64,000 nucleotides of DNA. Origin: Pipra filicauda. Taxonomy: Eukaryota; Chordata; Aves; Passeriformes; Pipridae. The notes under the pieces are model-generated. The model made no database searches and was not told where the DNA came from. It saw nothing but the letters and a program-made list of their open reading frames with translations. Both the position numbers and the translations under genes were made by a program. Positions 62,284 through 64,000 of this stretch are shown in pieces (positions within the stretch are counted from its first letter, which is position 1; each line of letters starts with the position of its first letter). The stretch covers positions 1 through 64,000 of the forward strand of contig NW_024103718.1 of the NCBI RefSeq assembly GCF_003945595.2. Direction: 5' to 3'.

Positions 62284-64000
62284 AATTCCAGGCTTTTTTA
62301 AAACATTCATTTTAAAACATTTAGTCAAAACTAAAGGAATTTATTTATACAGATTTGCTCCAGTGACTTATAAAACTACTCATAAGATTGAGTTAATTTA
62401 TTAAACCTGTGAAGATTATCTATATCTTGTGAGGAATGCAAAAATTTATGCCTCTCTTAAATGGAAACAGTTGTTACCTTGCAGAAATAGGTTGTTTCTT
62501 TCCTTCAGCGTTGTGTCCGTGTTGCCTATATTGAATGTAATTATCTCTTTTTACCATATGAAATATATTTAACATTGACTAAGTGTGCAATATTTAAGAT
62601 CTATTTATATTAAGATATATTTAAATATCTATTTATAGAATTTATATGTATAAGTCACATGTATTTATGATACTGTAATTAAGCTATTCTGATAGTGGTA
62701 CTTCCCACATTTTCTAGTTTTTAGTTAGCATTCAAAGGTGAAGAATGGGAGCATTTGACTTAGCACTTAAATTCTTGCCTCAAAAAAGAGGATCCCAGAA
62801 GTGATAGCTTCTTGTAGAAGGGGGTGAAGTAGGTGTGGGAGAAGACCCGACACTTTACTATTGTTTAGTTTATTGGAACAAGATTTGGGCTTAAACTCTT
62901 GGTCGGGAGGAATTTCATAGTGTCCTGTGCAGAATGCTCTTCTATATACCAAGACCTGTTTCCTCAATACATGCACTGTTTTTAAACTAAATCTGCTTGA
63001 TATCCTGAAATAGTAATGTCTGAGATTAAGGGGATACAGCGGAGACTAAGATTCTACTTGCTATCCCTAAGTTACCTTAAGATAGAAAAGTGTGCATCAT
63101 AGAAAATAAATCGGGAGGTGGACACATTGTTATGGAAACTACTCAATAATCTAAAAAACCCCAGACAAATCAAGGATTTTTCTAGGGTAGTGCTAAAATA
63201 AAATTTTTACACTTTGAGATATAGCCATGACAGAACTCTGAGGGCTGTAAAGAAAAGAAAAACCCTTGTTGAAGAAATTTTTGTCAGATGGTCTGGAAAA
63301 GGGTGGGATCACATAAAGTCTGGCATTGGCATCTGTGGGTTGTCCAGTTTTGGTATTAACTGTGTGAAAATTGTATTTGAACAGTGCTGGTTTTCTTGTC
63401 TGTTCCTGCCTGTTTGTTAGGCTGTGCGTAGTCCTTACAGACTTGGTGAGCCAGCTACTTGTCTGGACAGTCATTTTCAGATTTACCAGATACCCATTGC
63501 TTCACTTCATGTATGGATAATGTGTTTGGCATTGTAGAATATAGACATACAAGTTCTCTTTAAGGATGGAATGGAGGTTACTATAGTGGTCTGTTGATCA
63601 ATAGATGCCTTTTCTAAAAGCATTACACCATAAGATGAAACTGAGAAATACGTTTTATGCCTAGTTCAATTTTTTTTGTAAGCAAAGATAACCTTGTGCC
63701 ATGTCTAACAGTCATCTTGAACTATTAATCTTGTAACTTAGTTCTGCTGAACTGCACTTTATTTTTTTTGTTGGATGTCCTTGACCCTGCTGGCTGTTAG
63801 CTACTTTGGTACCCCTTTACTGGATATATTTTTTACATGTAATTCTTTATGTACTTGACATTGGGGTCTTCTGTCATTATTTTTATCTAGTACTACACAA
63901 AATCTGCTTAAACTTTCTTTGAATACAGTGTTGCAAACACTGACAGACCCTTTTTTAAAATCTAAGTTAGGGCTAAGAGTTAGTGGTGAGTTGACTGTTT

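Larger units (their letters stand above)
43891..64000 (+). other. PCCA: PCCA intron 4, 5' part (continues beyond the window)
   Basis: The intron begins with a consensus GTAAGT donor after exon 4. No later exon encoding the continuation of the biotin-carboxylase domain was found, so the intron is more than 20 kb long. Apart from the CR1 copy at 53200-54780, palindromes and the candidate enhancer listed separately, 43891-53199 and 54781-64000 hold AT-rich non-coding sequence without recognisable genes. Confidence 0.85.

Noticed and set aside
43891..64000. Search for PCCA coding exon 5
   Set aside because: No segment encoding the continuation of the biotin-carboxylase domain with flanking splice sites was found, so intron 4 probably extends beyond the window.

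Overview
This is vertebrate nuclear DNA, most likely avian. It has an AT-rich intergenic and intronic background, spliced coding exons, CpG islands, and several CR1-type retroposon fragments that end in the bird/reptile-like tail (cccttccaac...gtgattc). I see no operons, CRISPR arrays, tRNA or rRNA genes. Most open reading frames in the window are chance openings.

The only gene I can firmly support is the 5' part of PCCA, the mitochondrial propionyl-CoA carboxylase alpha (biotin-carboxylase) subunit, on the + strand. Four coding exons are visible, all joined in phase 0: exon 1 (31825-31878), exon 2 (39102-39179), exon 3 (43678-43725) and exon 4 (43822-43890). Exons 1 and 2 encode the mitochondrial leader and the start of the mature protein. 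Exons 3 and 4 encode the first strand and helix of the biotin-carboxylase N-terminal domain. Introns 1 and 2 are about 7.2 kb and 4.5 kb, intron 3 is only 96 bp, and intron 4 runs from 43891 past the right edge (over 20 kb). I could not find the next exon.

Left of PCCA, 1-31 kb is intergenic. The first 5.4 kb carries a cluster of CpG islands with no recognisable coding exon. In vertebrates PCCA lies beside the developmental regulators ZIC2 and ZIC5, so I infer that the left edge is ZIC2-side regulatory DNA. The ZIC2 gene itself is not seen. From 5.4 to 30 kb there is non-coding DNA with CR1 remnants (13.8 kb, 29.6 kb), an isolated GC-rich patch with a polyadenylation signal (19.9-20.26 kb), and a GC-richer segment of degenerate dispersed repeats (27.0-27.75 kb).

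The PCCA promoter is a CpG island at about 31.56-32.26 kb. It is hemmed in by CR1 3' fragments at 31.22-31.56 kb and 32.38-32.55 kb. Intron 2 holds a 1.3 kb LTR-like insertion (41693-43015) with matching flanking duplications. Intron 4 holds a degenerate, internally deleted CR1 copy (about 53.2-54.8 kb), several perfect palindromes, and an AT-rich, homeodomain-motif-dense stretch (about 60.5-61.2 kb) that looks like a candidate conserved enhancer.
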